DNA of 64,000 nt from Glandiceps talaboti (taxonomy: Eukaryota > Hemichordata > Enteropneusta > Spengelidae): contig NC_135556.1 of NCBI RefSeq assembly GCF_964340395.1, positions 13,403,410 to 13,467,409 of the forward strand, in the 5' to 3' direction. The notes under the pieces are model-generated. The model was not told the DNA's origin. It made no database searches and saw only the letters and a program-made list of their open reading frames with translations. Made by a program: the position numbers and the translations under genes. Of this stretch, positions 37,001-45,353 are shown in pieces (position 1 is the stretch's first letter; each line of letters starts with the position of its first letter).

Positions 37001-38853
37001 GAAGATTATTTGTGGTTACAAACAATGTGACGAGATTGCTTAAAAAAGAAATAAGTTCATATTAAACATCGTATTTCCCACAATGCACCATTCCGGATAT
37101 TCAAGATGGCGGGTTTGCAAGTTCTCTATTCATCGAGTCTATCTATGAGGACACTGGAACCATTTCTGATCAACAATCTTTATTCTTTTCAAAACACTTG
37201 TAATCGGATTCTATTTCCTTACAACTGAACGGAAATATGTGACAGACCACCTGGTACTCTATATTCGGTATTACAATTCATTTTGTTGATATTATCTGTG
37301 GCTAAAATGCCAAAACAAGTCAAAGTTTCACATGAGAGACTCATTTTCGTAAAAATTCGAAATTCACGAAGCTGAGGTTGTTTGAAATTGTACCAAATCT
37401 ATCACTACAAAGCTTTAATGTCTCAATTTACCATCCTTACATTTTAAGTAACAACGTCTCAACGTCTCCATTTCAAGGAGGTATAAATACAAAATTGTAT
37501 ATTATGGTGTGATTCGAAATAGGAACAAAAAGTAGAAAGGTAACATGATTGAATACAGAAGTAAGGATACGACTTAGTAGCCATTATGACGACTGATGAA
37601 CGTATAATTTTGCCTCCAATTTTGGCTGTTGAACTATTTATATATGATGCATTGGATTTGCAACTTCAGACAAGATAAATCACCATTTGATGCCATCCAC
37701 TTTGAATCATTGTATACCATGGCCACATATCACAAGCACGACGAGTTCGCACTGCTGGACAAACTCATTAGGGCATAACTGTCACTCACTTGCGATCGGA
37801 ATCCCGACAGAGAGACAAATATTAAACAGCTGTGTTTACCGTATAGGATAAATTAGATAACACATCACATAAACTGTCAATAACAGGAGAAAATTTGTCT
37901 CATTATTTAATTCTGGTTGTTTAAGCAAATAGCATATTGCAATTTCTATTAGACAGTCTATTCACATTAAAATGCCATTTTAGCGTCCTACTTTCGTAAG
38001 TTTGCTTTCCTTAATGTTGCCACTCTGTACTAAAGTAGTTAGAGTCGTTGATCCAAATGATTTTTGCAGAGAAGTACCGATTACATTCAGGCAGGCGTAC
38101 ATACAGGCTTTGAAAGAGAGACTTAATTTGTTTGGGATGCGGGGGGTTATAGTTACACATACAACTGTAAATTTACAGATCTTCGCATTAAATGTTTTGA
38201 AATTTCAGCTTAGTGTACGGATGAATATAAAGGATAAACTATAATAAATGGGATCATTTGCCTAGTGATATTTTGGAAAGTCCATGTCGTTAAAACACAT
38301 ATTGAAAACCACATTAAAATGATAGTATATCTGTATATAGGAAACATATTAACTACAAACCTTTGCAAATCTAAATAAACAGAGCTATTATTCCTTAGTA
38401 CGAAACTTACAAACATGATATTTAATGTATTAGAATTGTCCAAATCGACAAAATGGCTAACAAGAGCAGTGCAGACTACCTGTTTTCATATTTTTAGTAC
38501 TCAAGACTTTTACGATGCTCTATCAGAAATTGATGCAATTATCAAAAGTGGTCATAAAATACCGTCGTTAGATTTTATAGTAAAATGCCTAGTAAGAATA
38601 CTGACATTAAATTATCTTTGACAAGGACTGTGTGTTGCTCGCGTTATCTTATATCTATTTTTTCAGTCAGGTTCGGAAATCTTACTTAAACTAATTAAGA
38701 TGAACGTCAAGATGCGTGATGAAGACTCAGTGTCTTTGTATAATGAATCTTTTATCAAATTACTTATCATATTAAGTCCATAATGTAGACTGATTTATCT
38801 TCAGTTGCCTAGGTGAAGGACCGATAATCAGAATTAGTCGATTGCTCAAATGT

Positions 38854-38885
<32 letters not shown>

Positions 38886-38937
38886 CATCGTCATCGTATA
38901 ATATATTGACATAACATGATGTGTTAAAAGTTTATGA

Positions 38938-38976
<39 letters not shown>

Positions 38977-39009
38977 ATACATACATACATACATACATAG
39001 ACAATAGTC

Positions 39010-39042
<33 letters not shown>

Positions 39043-40660
39043 CAGACGTATGTATGTATGTATGTATGTATGTATGTATGTATGTATGTATGTATGTATG
39101 TAGAAATGCATATGGAACTTGTAAGTTAGTCCGTATAGATAGATGTAAAATCCGACGTTTCGAATAAAAATTCTTTTTCAAAGTATTATCAGCGAGCTTA
39201 CGACATGTTAGGTAAACACCTGAACACATCTAAATGTTAATATTAAGATGTGTTCAGGTGTTTACCTAACATGTCTTAAGCTCGCTGATAATACCTTGAA
39301 AAAGAATTTTTATTCGAATCGTCGGATTTTACATCTATTTATACGGACTGACTTACAAGTTCCATATGCATTTCATTGTACTACACTCCTAGCACCGTTA
39401 TATATTTTGTATGTATGTATGTATGTATGTATGTATGTATGTATGTATGTATGTATGTATGTATGCATGCATGCATGCATGCATGCATGCATGTGTGTAT
39501 GTATGTATGTATGTATGTATGTATGTATGTATGTATGTATGTATGTATGCATGAATGTTGAATGTCAATGTTTTAAGGATTGTAATGTGATAATAATACC
39601 CCCCTCTCAATCATAATTAATTGGAAAAATGCAAAAACTCATAATTCTAGACCATCTCTTTTTTGTTGACAAACAGAAATAATATTGAAACAGAAACTGC
39701 ATTGGATAAGATGGCCATTAAAACAAACTTCTCTGCTACTTTAGCTCATTAAAAAACCCATCCTTAAGAAGGTCTACTGGGACACAATATCAAGGTCAGT
39801 GTGACAAGTCAAGGACATGGAACCGTTGATATAAACATTGCTATTCTGTGGGCAAGAGTGCTCCATTTTTGTCTGCAAATCTTGCAAACCAAAAACACAT
39901 CTCATGTGCATAGCTAGAATACCACATATCGATCTTTGCTTGCGCTTGCTCATCATTCAGATGGTTTCTTTGATATGATATCTTTGACCTCGGTCAACCG
40001 TGATCTCAGTAGGATCCCAGCCATATGAAACGCCTCAAACTTGGCCTGATGTTCCTTCTTCTAGAGCTAGAGCAGTGAAGTCAACTGAGTACTTAATACA
40101 GATGATTTTACCAAATTGCATGCAATTTCCATGACTTTGATTTAGTAAATAAGTCAGCAATTGTTGTAGTATTCTATGTTACAACAACAAAAACAATACA
40201 TATACATTCTTGGGGTCAAATGCTCTTTTAATTAATGGTATAAATAAAACATTCTTAATTGATCATAGAAAATGCAATTTTCAGTGGAAACCAATCTGCA
40301 TAAATAAAAGACGGGAATTCAATTGACGTCAAATTGAAGCATTAGTTTGACGTCTGAGCTAAATGCATTACTTTGGAAAACTGTCTGGTTTGTTTCTAGG
40401 CTCCACAGACTTTTAGCTGATGATTGAACGACAAATATATTACACCAAGAAACAAGCTGTTTGGTATTTCTTCGACACGATGACCGTTGTAGCAACACCC
40501 ATAGATTGATACATACAGTTGAAGTCTTTATGTTATAAACTTCCGGTAGCTATAGGACTAATCTGTGATTGACACGTTTTGTTTCTTAGAAGTATAGCAT
40601 GGCAATCAATCAGATAAACAAGAAAAGCAAACAAAGAAGCAAGCAAACAAACAAACAAAC

Positions 40661-40701
<41 letters not shown>

Positions 40702-42968
40702 GCAAAATAACTACATCAAAGGAATTTGTAGTTTATATGTATTGATTGATTGCTAAATAGATCGGTCACCCCGTTATGAATATTTGACGGTTCTATTAGG
40801 CAATCAACTCAATCAGTCAGTCAGTCAGTCAGTCAGTCAGTCGGTCGGTCGGTCGGTCATGAGTTAGTCAGTCAGTCAGTCAGTCAGTCAGTCAGTCAGT
40901 CAGAGACTCAACCCAGCCAGCCAACCAACCAACCAACAACCAACTAATCAAGGAATTGAAAACAAACCATACCATCGATAGATAACTCTGTATCGAAATA
41001 ATAAAATAACATATTGAAACTTTGTTTGGTGACTTGAAAATGACCTCTGAATGTGTGAACGTTATTCAACTGTTTAGCAACCTTTACATTAGGTGAATTT
41101 GTTTAAGACCATCCTGGGAGACCATCAACCTATCTCCTTTTACATTATGCCAAGTTAATCTTATACATCTGTAAGGGCTTAACCCACTGTCAAATAAAGT
41201 AAGACAAACATGGACAGAACTTTCAAACTGAATCCAAACAAACGGAATTGATCTACAGTACATAAACGCAATAATTTTTTCTCCTAGTGTGACCGAAATG
41301 TGGACGAAAGTGTAAAGATTGCGATCAGATTATCCATATAAATCTGAAGGGTGTACGTGTTAATGAACTATTACAAAGTCAAGACGCGGTGTTTGTCACA
41401 CCCCACGGATACGGTTATGTGTATGTGTATGTGTTAACACTAGACATGTAGCGCTATCGGCGTTAGATAAAACACTCTCAAACATCTCGGGATACCATTT
41501 TAAGATCCAACTTTCACAGATAACATTTCCGAAGGTCACATTTGCTATGTCTAGTGTATTTTAAAAGTAACCTGTGTTCTAACGCTTTTGTTCTGCGTTC
41601 ATCTTGTAAGCTGTGTTCATCACACTCATTTGTTTCTTTTGGGATATGGTGTTACGGTTTGTCATCGCCACCCCATATGTAATAATGTGTAGTGATGAAA
41701 ATAAACTAAACCTGGAATACACCTCGTTACACCATATCGTTTACCTTGGAGCAATAAACCAGCTAGTTTTGAAAGATTGAAGATTCTTTGAACTTTGTTG
41801 ATACTTCTGTTAAATTAAAGGTAAGATTGTAGTGAAAGGGTGATGTGGTTTTAATATGGCTTACAACTTTGTTCCAAATATGATTGTACATAAAAAATGT
41901 TGACTGAAATTTTTCGACACAGATGATTTTTCATTTAAAAGCATTTTACTTTTTCTTAATCAGCAATATGCTATTGATTCAAAGATTTTTGCAGTGAAAA
42001 GTTCGTATTATTTCGTTATTATAGAAATGATATATTATTGAATTAAGTTTTCTTGAAAATAACCACTGATTTGAGGAATGCATGTTGAACTACACTGATC
42101 AACATGCTTGACAAAGAAATATTATTCCCTTAGTCAGCAAAATTTAGAAATGTTGAGTACTTCATCTTAATTGGCACTTGTTTTGATATATTATACACTG
42201 ACTCCTCGTTTAATAGGTGATATATGCAGCAAGACACTGAATCTCTTTCATTACATATGCACAGTTGCAGACTCCTTTTAAAGTGTACATTTCTTTGGGG
42301 AAAATTACAGGATATATATATATAGGGCATATATGTTTATCCATTGGCAAGATAAATGTCTTTGTCTTAAAAGGGAGTGTGTACTTTACCACTATTTGTC
42401 TGACATACCATGTGCCAACAAATGATAAATGAGGAAAAACCTTCTTCTTTAATGTGATATGGTATCTTCACATTTTAAACAAATGAGGTTTTCCACTTAC
42501 CGGAGCTCTCCTGCCCAGCCGAGGTTGCGATCAGCACAATGATGAGAACTGCAATAAGAGCAAAATACACACATCGTTTACAGTAGGAATAGTTAAAAGC
42601 TGAAATGAATAACTGCATCTTTGAACTCGAGGGTACTTTTGACGCCATTCACATCACTGAAATGTGTTGCTCGCGTTCACTATGTCTAGGCATAGGTGAT
42701 GTACATTGTGTTCGTAGTAGAGGGAGCCGATGGCGATTTTCTGAGTAGGCTAACAACAGAAATGATTCGATGATTATCAGGGTAGATCAAGCGATTCATT
42801 CAAATGGTAAAACATCTTTCAGTCGAGTTATTCAAGCACAATCAGGTAAATCGAAATTCGATATCACATTAAAATCCTATCTAAATATCGAATCCCTAAG
42901 ACAAAAGAGAGAAATGTCACAGTATGTTAGCTAATGAATGAGTCCTTACTTCTGTCTCGTCGTTGCAT
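24055..42968 (-). CDS. Neto: NETO-like transmembrane protein, 10 coding exons
   Basis: Joining the ten exons listed below gives 1,773 nt with consistent splice phases: 590 residues. Order: signal peptide (1 to about 20), CUB1 (42-158; Cys 42, 69, 99, 121), CUB2 (171-284; Cys 171, 198, 225, 247), LDLa (288-323), EGF-like (328-360), transmembrane helix (about 378-399), cytoplasmic tail (401-590). CUB1, CUB2 and above all the LDLa ([10 protein letters not shown], then [12 protein letters not shown]) match vertebrate NETO1/2 as I know them (MCINNTLVCN, then NCVYPWDENHC). NETO proteins are auxiliary subunits of kainate receptors in vertebrates, and Drosophila Neto clusters glutamate receptors at the neuromuscular junction; the same role here is inferred. 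The EGF-like domain is not part of NETO1/2. The protein ends DTAI, a class I PDZ-ligand pattern. The gene spans 18.9 kb, with an 11.4-kb intron 2. Confidence 0.93.
24738..25694 (-). other. Neto intron 9
   Basis: 957 bp. Contains a G-rich run on the plus strand at 24845-24871 (four or more G3-5 tracts, C-rich on the transcript) and an AT-rich part with repeated AGAAATGAACAA motifs between about 25010 and 25360. Confidence 0.8.
25695..25814 (-). CDS. Neto: Neto exon 9: EGF-like domain
   Basis: 120 bp, acceptor CTTTGCAG, donor GTAAGG, phase 1 at both ends. Encodes residues 324-363. Six cysteines in EGF spacing (328, 333, 339, 349, 351, 360): [12 protein letters not shown], then [14 protein letters not shown]. 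There is no Ca-binding D/N-x-D/N-E/Q start. An N-glycosylation motif NGT lies at 342. Because both ends are phase 1, skipping this exon would keep the frame (exon 8 C plus exon 10 CC gives Pro). Vertebrate NETO1/2 go from LDLa to the membrane without this domain. Confidence 0.92.
25988..26101 (-). CDS. Neto: Neto exon 8: LDL-receptor class A domain
   Basis: 114 bp, acceptor ATTTGACAG, donor GTGAGT, phase 1 to 1. Residues 286-323 with Cys 288, 295, 300, 307, 313, 323. The acidic calcium cage is weak (only WDE at 318-320), as in vertebrate NETO, and the block [14 protein letters not shown] is the most family-specific segment of the gene. N-glycosylation motifs at 289 (NAS) and 302 (NNT). Confidence 0.95.
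26102..26759 (-). other. Neto intron 7 with microsatellites
   Basis: 658 bp. Holds a GACA tract (26167-26201, TGTC on the transcript), a CA tract (26223-26257) and a second GACA/GGCA patch (26571-26601). The open frames here are microsatellite artefacts. Confidence 0.85.
26760..26988 (-). CDS. Neto: Neto exon 7: second part of CUB2
   Basis: 229 bp, acceptor GGTTGTTGCAG, donor GTAAGT, phase 0 to 1. Residues 210-285: [25 protein letters not shown] (230-234), then [11 protein letters not shown] and a final strand FSLHFTAF. Corresponds to the YLRF...VAVYDG...AKFCSTVANDVM part of NETO1. Confidence 0.95.
27483..27601 (-). CDS. Neto: Neto exon 6: first part of CUB2
   Basis: 119 bp, acceptor TTGTTATAG, donor GTACGT, phase 1 to 0. 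Residues 170-209 with Cys 171 and Cys 198 and the CUB signature CTWQITAP. The opening [15 protein letters not shown] parallels CEFEMGGSEGIVESI of NETO1. Confidence 0.93.
27602..28349 (-). other. Neto intron 5 with pentanucleotide arrays and a 21-bp minisatellite
   Basis: 748 bp. Arrays of ATAAT (27651-27716), TGTAC (27741-27769) and ATGTA (27808-27876), then five 21-bp units at 28097-28201 (see separate entry). Confidence 0.85.
28097..28201. repeat. 21-bp minisatellite, five units
   Basis: Consensus about CTACTGTCGTCAGAAATTTGA. Units begin at 28097, 28118, 28139, 28160 and 28181, and the fifth is diverged. The period is a multiple of three and two plus-strand frames stay open, but it lies in an intron of the minus-strand gene. 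Confidence 0.85.
28350..28379 (-). CDS. Neto: Neto exon 5: 30-bp linker micro-exon
   Basis: 30 bp between acceptor CTTTCCAG and donor GTTCGT, phase 1 to 1. Encodes NTSAANRQS between CUB1 and CUB2, with an N-glycosylation motif NTS at 161. Inferred from splice sites and phase; without it exons 4 and 6 would also join in phase, so it could be optional or a false call. Confidence 0.65.
28951..29205 (-). CDS. Neto: Neto exon 4: main part of CUB1
   Basis: 255 bp, acceptor GACCTTACAG, donor GTAAGG, phase 1 to 1. Residues 75-159 with DYLEIRDG (102-109), PLKGKFCG (115-122), [10 protein letters not shown] (131-140) and a DD pair at 143-144. Acidic residues at 102, 108 and 143 fit a Ca-binding CUB. 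Closely parallels NETO1 FDHIEVRDG...GRFCG...SSGRFLWIKF. Confidence 0.96.
29490..29892. mobile_element. Inverted-repeat element in Neto intron 3
   Basis: Arms of about 44 bp: left GCACAATGTCACAGAAGCTC (29490), and right, inverted, GCACAATGTCACACAAGCTC ending at 29892. Both arms continue to CATT(C/T)GTTTAGG-like sequence with small indels. No target duplication or coding part seen. Confidence 0.5.
30204..30865. mobile_element. Inverted-repeat element with AGCCTTCAGTAATTACA ends
   Basis: Perfect 17-bp TIRs at 30204-30220 and 30849-30865. The left end is followed by a G-rich stretch. The 660-bp body holds no recognised transposase. Target duplication not evident. Confidence 0.55.
30985..31140 (-). 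CDS. Neto: Neto exon 3: start of CUB1
   Basis: 156 bp, acceptor GATTTGCAG, donor GTACGT, phase 1 to 1. Residues 23-74: a short mature N terminus ([19 protein letters not shown]), then [19 protein letters not shown] and [12 protein letters not shown]. The (S)PN(Y/H)P turn and Cys 42/69 are classic CUB features. Confidence 0.95.
33776..34130 (+). mobile_element. Dispersed TIR-like repeat (AGGCCTAA family), copy 3
   Basis: Best-preserved copy. It opens AGGCCTAAAAAAATAATTG, then GGTTCCGGTTGCCCGACC, and closes CGGAACCACACAAATTTTTG, then TATTAGGCCT, so the ends are inverted repeats of about 30 bp. A CA tract (33994-34048) lies inside. Same family as 1152-1528 and 13848-14180 in the tRNA cluster. 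Confidence 0.65.
34525..34625 (+). mobile_element. Solo end of the long-TIR MITE at 21054-21490
   Basis: ACTTGGAAGGACGAGCGAAA and TCTACAGGTAGGCTAG match the right arm at 21393-21490. No partner arm is found nearby. Confidence 0.55.
35922..36190. repeat. Compound tetranucleotide array
   Basis: Blocks in order: AAAT, CAGC, AACC, ATCC, GATC/GATT, GGTC, AGTC, AATC. Neighbouring blocks mostly differ by one base per unit. Frames through it give runs such as GRSVGRSV and WLVGWLVG, which are artefacts. Confidence 0.95.
36871..37128 (-). mobile_element. Diverged relative of the nested MITE at 20107-20369
   Basis: GGAACTTGCAGTCC at the left and GGGTTTGCAAGTTCTCTA at the right form the TIRs. The core shares a CTGAGCATG(T/C)TCAG patch and a TTCAAGATGGCGGGT-type patch with 20107-20369, inverted. 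About 258 bp. Confidence 0.6.
38853..39101. repeat. Run of microsatellites (ATC, CA, CATA, GACA, TATG)
   Basis: ATC at 38853-38884, CA at 38940-38973, CATA at 38975-38998, GACA at 39009-39041, TATG at 39047-39101. It ends directly at the left arm of the hairpin element. Confidence 0.95.
39103..39374. mobile_element. Near-perfect 272-bp hairpin element
   Basis: Left arm 39103-39231 and right arm 39246-39374, 129 bp each and about 95 percent matched, with a 14-bp loop. Arms start GAAATGCATATGGAACTTG and end at the loop with TGTTCAGGTGTTTACC-type sequence. TATG arrays lie just outside both ends. Each arm reads as the same roughly 42-codon open frame when read outward from the loop ([19 protein letters not shown]). 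Could be a foldback transposon or an inverted duplication of the end of a larger element. Confidence 0.75.
39408..39548. repeat. (TATG)n with TGCA core
   Basis: TATG units interrupted by about seven GCAT units and a GTGTG step. Begins about 34 bp right of the hairpin. Confidence 0.95.
40641..40700. repeat. AAAC then AAC array
   Basis: AAAC tetranucleotide passes into AAC trinucleotide (CAACAACAAC), a unit-length switch. Confidence 0.9.
40811..40935. repeat. Compound AGTC/GGTC/AACC array
   Basis: AGTC, then GGTC, a short break, AGTC again, then CAGC and AACC. The same unit types as 35922-36190 but in a different order. Confidence 0.9.
42501..42548 (-). CDS. Neto: Neto exon 2: signal-peptide core
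   Basis: 48 bp, acceptor CTTATTGCAG, donor GTAAGT, phase 1 to 1. Encodes [15 protein letters not shown], the hydrophobic core and cleavage region of the signal peptide. Confidence 0.88.
42950..42968 (-). CDS. Neto: Neto exon 1: start codon
   Basis: ATG at 42966-42968, then CAACGACGAGACAGA, last base A, donor GTAAGG, phase 1. Joined to exon 2 it gives [18 protein letters not shown], a textbook basic-then-hydrophobic signal peptide. The start is chosen for this reason and because G stands at -3. No in-frame stop lies in the 70 nt just upstream, so a longer N terminus is not excluded. Confidence 0.8.
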
Positions 42969-43100
42969 TACGTACGGTAAATGTTGTATATTCAACCGGC
43001 AAACGAGTCTGGATATCGTATCTACGCCTACGACGACATTATCGTGGTTCACGTCCCCTATCTTTCATCGATCGTCGCGGCCGACTCGAGTTGTAAAGAA
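42969..43100 (-). promoter_or_regulatory. Putative Neto 5' UTR / CpG-rich promoter
   Basis: About ten CpG dinucleotides occur in 43024-43090 (for example GATCGTCGCGGCCGACTCGAG, reading on the plus strand, 43070-43090 region), in contrast to the AT-rich surroundings. It lies directly upstream of exon 1. No TATA box is evident; transcription start not determined. Confidence 0.4.
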
Positions 43101-44975
43101 TGTGAGCGATGTTTGTACAAATAAATATTTGATTTGCTCGTTTTCCAAATACCTCTACAACTAAGTATAATTTACATAAATGTTGATAACCTGAAAATAC
43201 TTTAAATGTTGACGAATAAACAAACACTCCAAAAACACCGATAGCTGTCATATGCCTTTTTTATGACAGAGTGATCCATCGTGACCTTTGACCCCGATGA
43301 TTTGGAATGGTTCTCCTTAATCAGGAAAATTCTTGACGCCATCCGCTCCTTCTGATTATTGGTTTACATTCCGTCTGTAGTATTCTTGCATCATTAAATG
43401 AGGAGTGGGAATTAATGCTCCTCTAAATTTGCAAAGAATATTCGAGTGTCATTCTACTTACAGTAATTCGATTAAATGGTTTTGATATGAACGGATTGTG
43501 ACGAACATTACGTCACAAATCTGAATTACATGAAGGTTTCTGCTTTGTTCATCGATTTCCCGTTTTTTATTCGACATCTCTTCTTGACAGTACGTGTAAG
43601 CATTGATCCATTCCAGTCGTGTACACATCAACGAATTACTATGAAATTTTTCGTTTGCGTTTATCATTTACCTAAAACGAAGGCGGGAAAACGTACAGGG
43701 AACGATTATTTTTGCTATTTTTGTATTATGATCAATTTGCCGTTCTCTCATCAACGTCAAATTTCAGCCAATAAAGAGGGAAATAACATTGGATTTTCTT
43801 TTGATGTCCAGATGGCAGTGTGCGGAAATTGCCAGACGCTGATTGAGGTGAATTTGCGTGTGTTTTGTATAAATGTGGCACTGCTGTAAGGAAGAATGCA
43901 TGAATTACCTTTGAATAAATAGAGCATAATTTATCTCTAAGTTCGTCTATCAAATTACACAGACTCATTGACTTTCTACTTCATGTGTATTTTTTCAGTC
44001 GTCTGCTTTTAATAGTGGAATCTCCGTCAGACGATCAATGTTCGTCACGGTATCCTTGTGTACGTACGTGATGAAAGATGTGCTCTTGAAGATGTCTAGT
44101 TTTTAACGATTATGTGCTCTCGAACACGTTTGGCTTGATGAAGAGTGGTCATTGGCACTACGTTTACGATGTTTAACTCAATGGAAGAGTGGCAGTTGTC
44201 TTAGTTTTACGACATGACTCATTGGCAGGGTCATTATCACCATTTTACGACTTTTACTACGCTATCAAATACCTATACTTTCTAGCATTTCAAAATTGAC
44301 ATTACTTTTTTTTTTAACATTCTGGCAAATTCACTTCATCCAATAAAACAAATGTGGATAACTCTCATCACATCTTTGATTTGATTTACAGCTAAAATTA
44401 TGTTGGTTTAGTGTCTCACTCTTGTAACATGTCATTTTTTTTTAGATACTCTGACAACTTCTAGTAAAAGAAACAATGTTGGGATGCAGAAGTAGTCAAG
44501 CTGATATATTATATGTTGATTATCAGTTAGAAAATAAACAATTGAAGCCACCAAAACCATCAAGTCCATGTGTATTGTTTTCATCAGAAGCCTATTTTGA
44601 CTGTACTGTGAAAGAATAACAATGCTTATCAGTGTTTAATGTGATTGGGCAAAGGATCTGGCTGTGTTTGTTGTGTCTCTGTTATTGTTAATCTAGAGTT
44701 GAAATGTGTCTATCTTTGTGTCAAAAACGTATCTGCCATGATTGAAACACTAAACCAACAACTTTTTTAGCTGTAAAAATGACACGTCTTGGTTTGATAT
44801 GAGCTGTGTCTTAGTGCTATGATATGACATCTAGAACAGCGAACTGGACACAATAAACGTTTATTCACGAGTTTGTAATACACAATATACAAATAATGAA
44901 ACGGAAGGGGACATATCACATAACCGGTATCTTGTCTACAAGAAATGCATTAAGTAAGAATACTAGAATATCAGA
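43101..44975. other. Upstream intergenic sequence
   Basis: AT-rich, no recognised gene. The 119-codon open frame at 43530-43889 has no domain, signal or splice context and I take it as chance. Opposed short frames overlap it. Confidence 0.4.
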
Positions 44976-44979
44976 TTTG

Positions 44980-45135
44980 ACAGGGAACACATCTACTTGC
45001 CAGGGAGTACGAACACATCTATATGCATGGCAGTAAACACAAACAAGTCTGTACGACAGGGAGCACGAACACATCTACATGGCAGTGAACACGAACGCGC
45101 CTGCAGGCAGGGAGCACGAACACATCTACATCATG
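44980..45135. repeat. Degenerate minisatellite (about 30-bp units)
   Basis: Repeats of a GGCAGGGAGCACGAACACAT unit with variable spacing, about five copies. A plus-strand open frame over it is only the repeat. Confidence 0.7.
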
Positions 45136-45353
45136 ACCCTATTGAAGTTCCCTCAACAAATAAAACTCGCAAAACATCGTTGTGTTTCTTAACGGCATTC
45201 AAACTGAGAGATTCTTCTTCAATTTGTAACAAAGTGTTGATGTTGTTGATCCTCCCTGCACTTTAATTGTATATTTATTTATCCCAATTGTAATTGGTAA
45301 AATGTTTCACAATCACTGTCCATCTACGTGTGTATTTATTTTGCTAATTATAG

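Larger units (their letters stand above)
31141..42500 (-). other. Neto intron 2 (11.4 kb), repeat-rich
   Basis: Between the signal-peptide exon and CUB1. I see no exon of another gene here. It holds the repeats at 33776-34130, 34525-34625, 35922-36190, 36871-37128, 38853-39101, 39103-39374, 39408-39548, 40641-40700 and 40811-40935. Stretches 31.2-33.7 kb, 37.2-38.8 kb and 41.0-42.4 kb are plain AT-rich sequence with only short unrecognised open frames. Confidence 0.75.

Noticed and set aside
41642-41738. Short inverted repeat GATATGGTGTTACG / CGTTACACCATATC
   Set aside because: Only 14 bp with a mismatch and no second copy; not strong enough to call an element.
43530-43889. 119-codon plus-strand frame near the Neto start
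   Set aside because: No domain, no signal peptide, overlapping frames on the other strand, and AT-driven composition.
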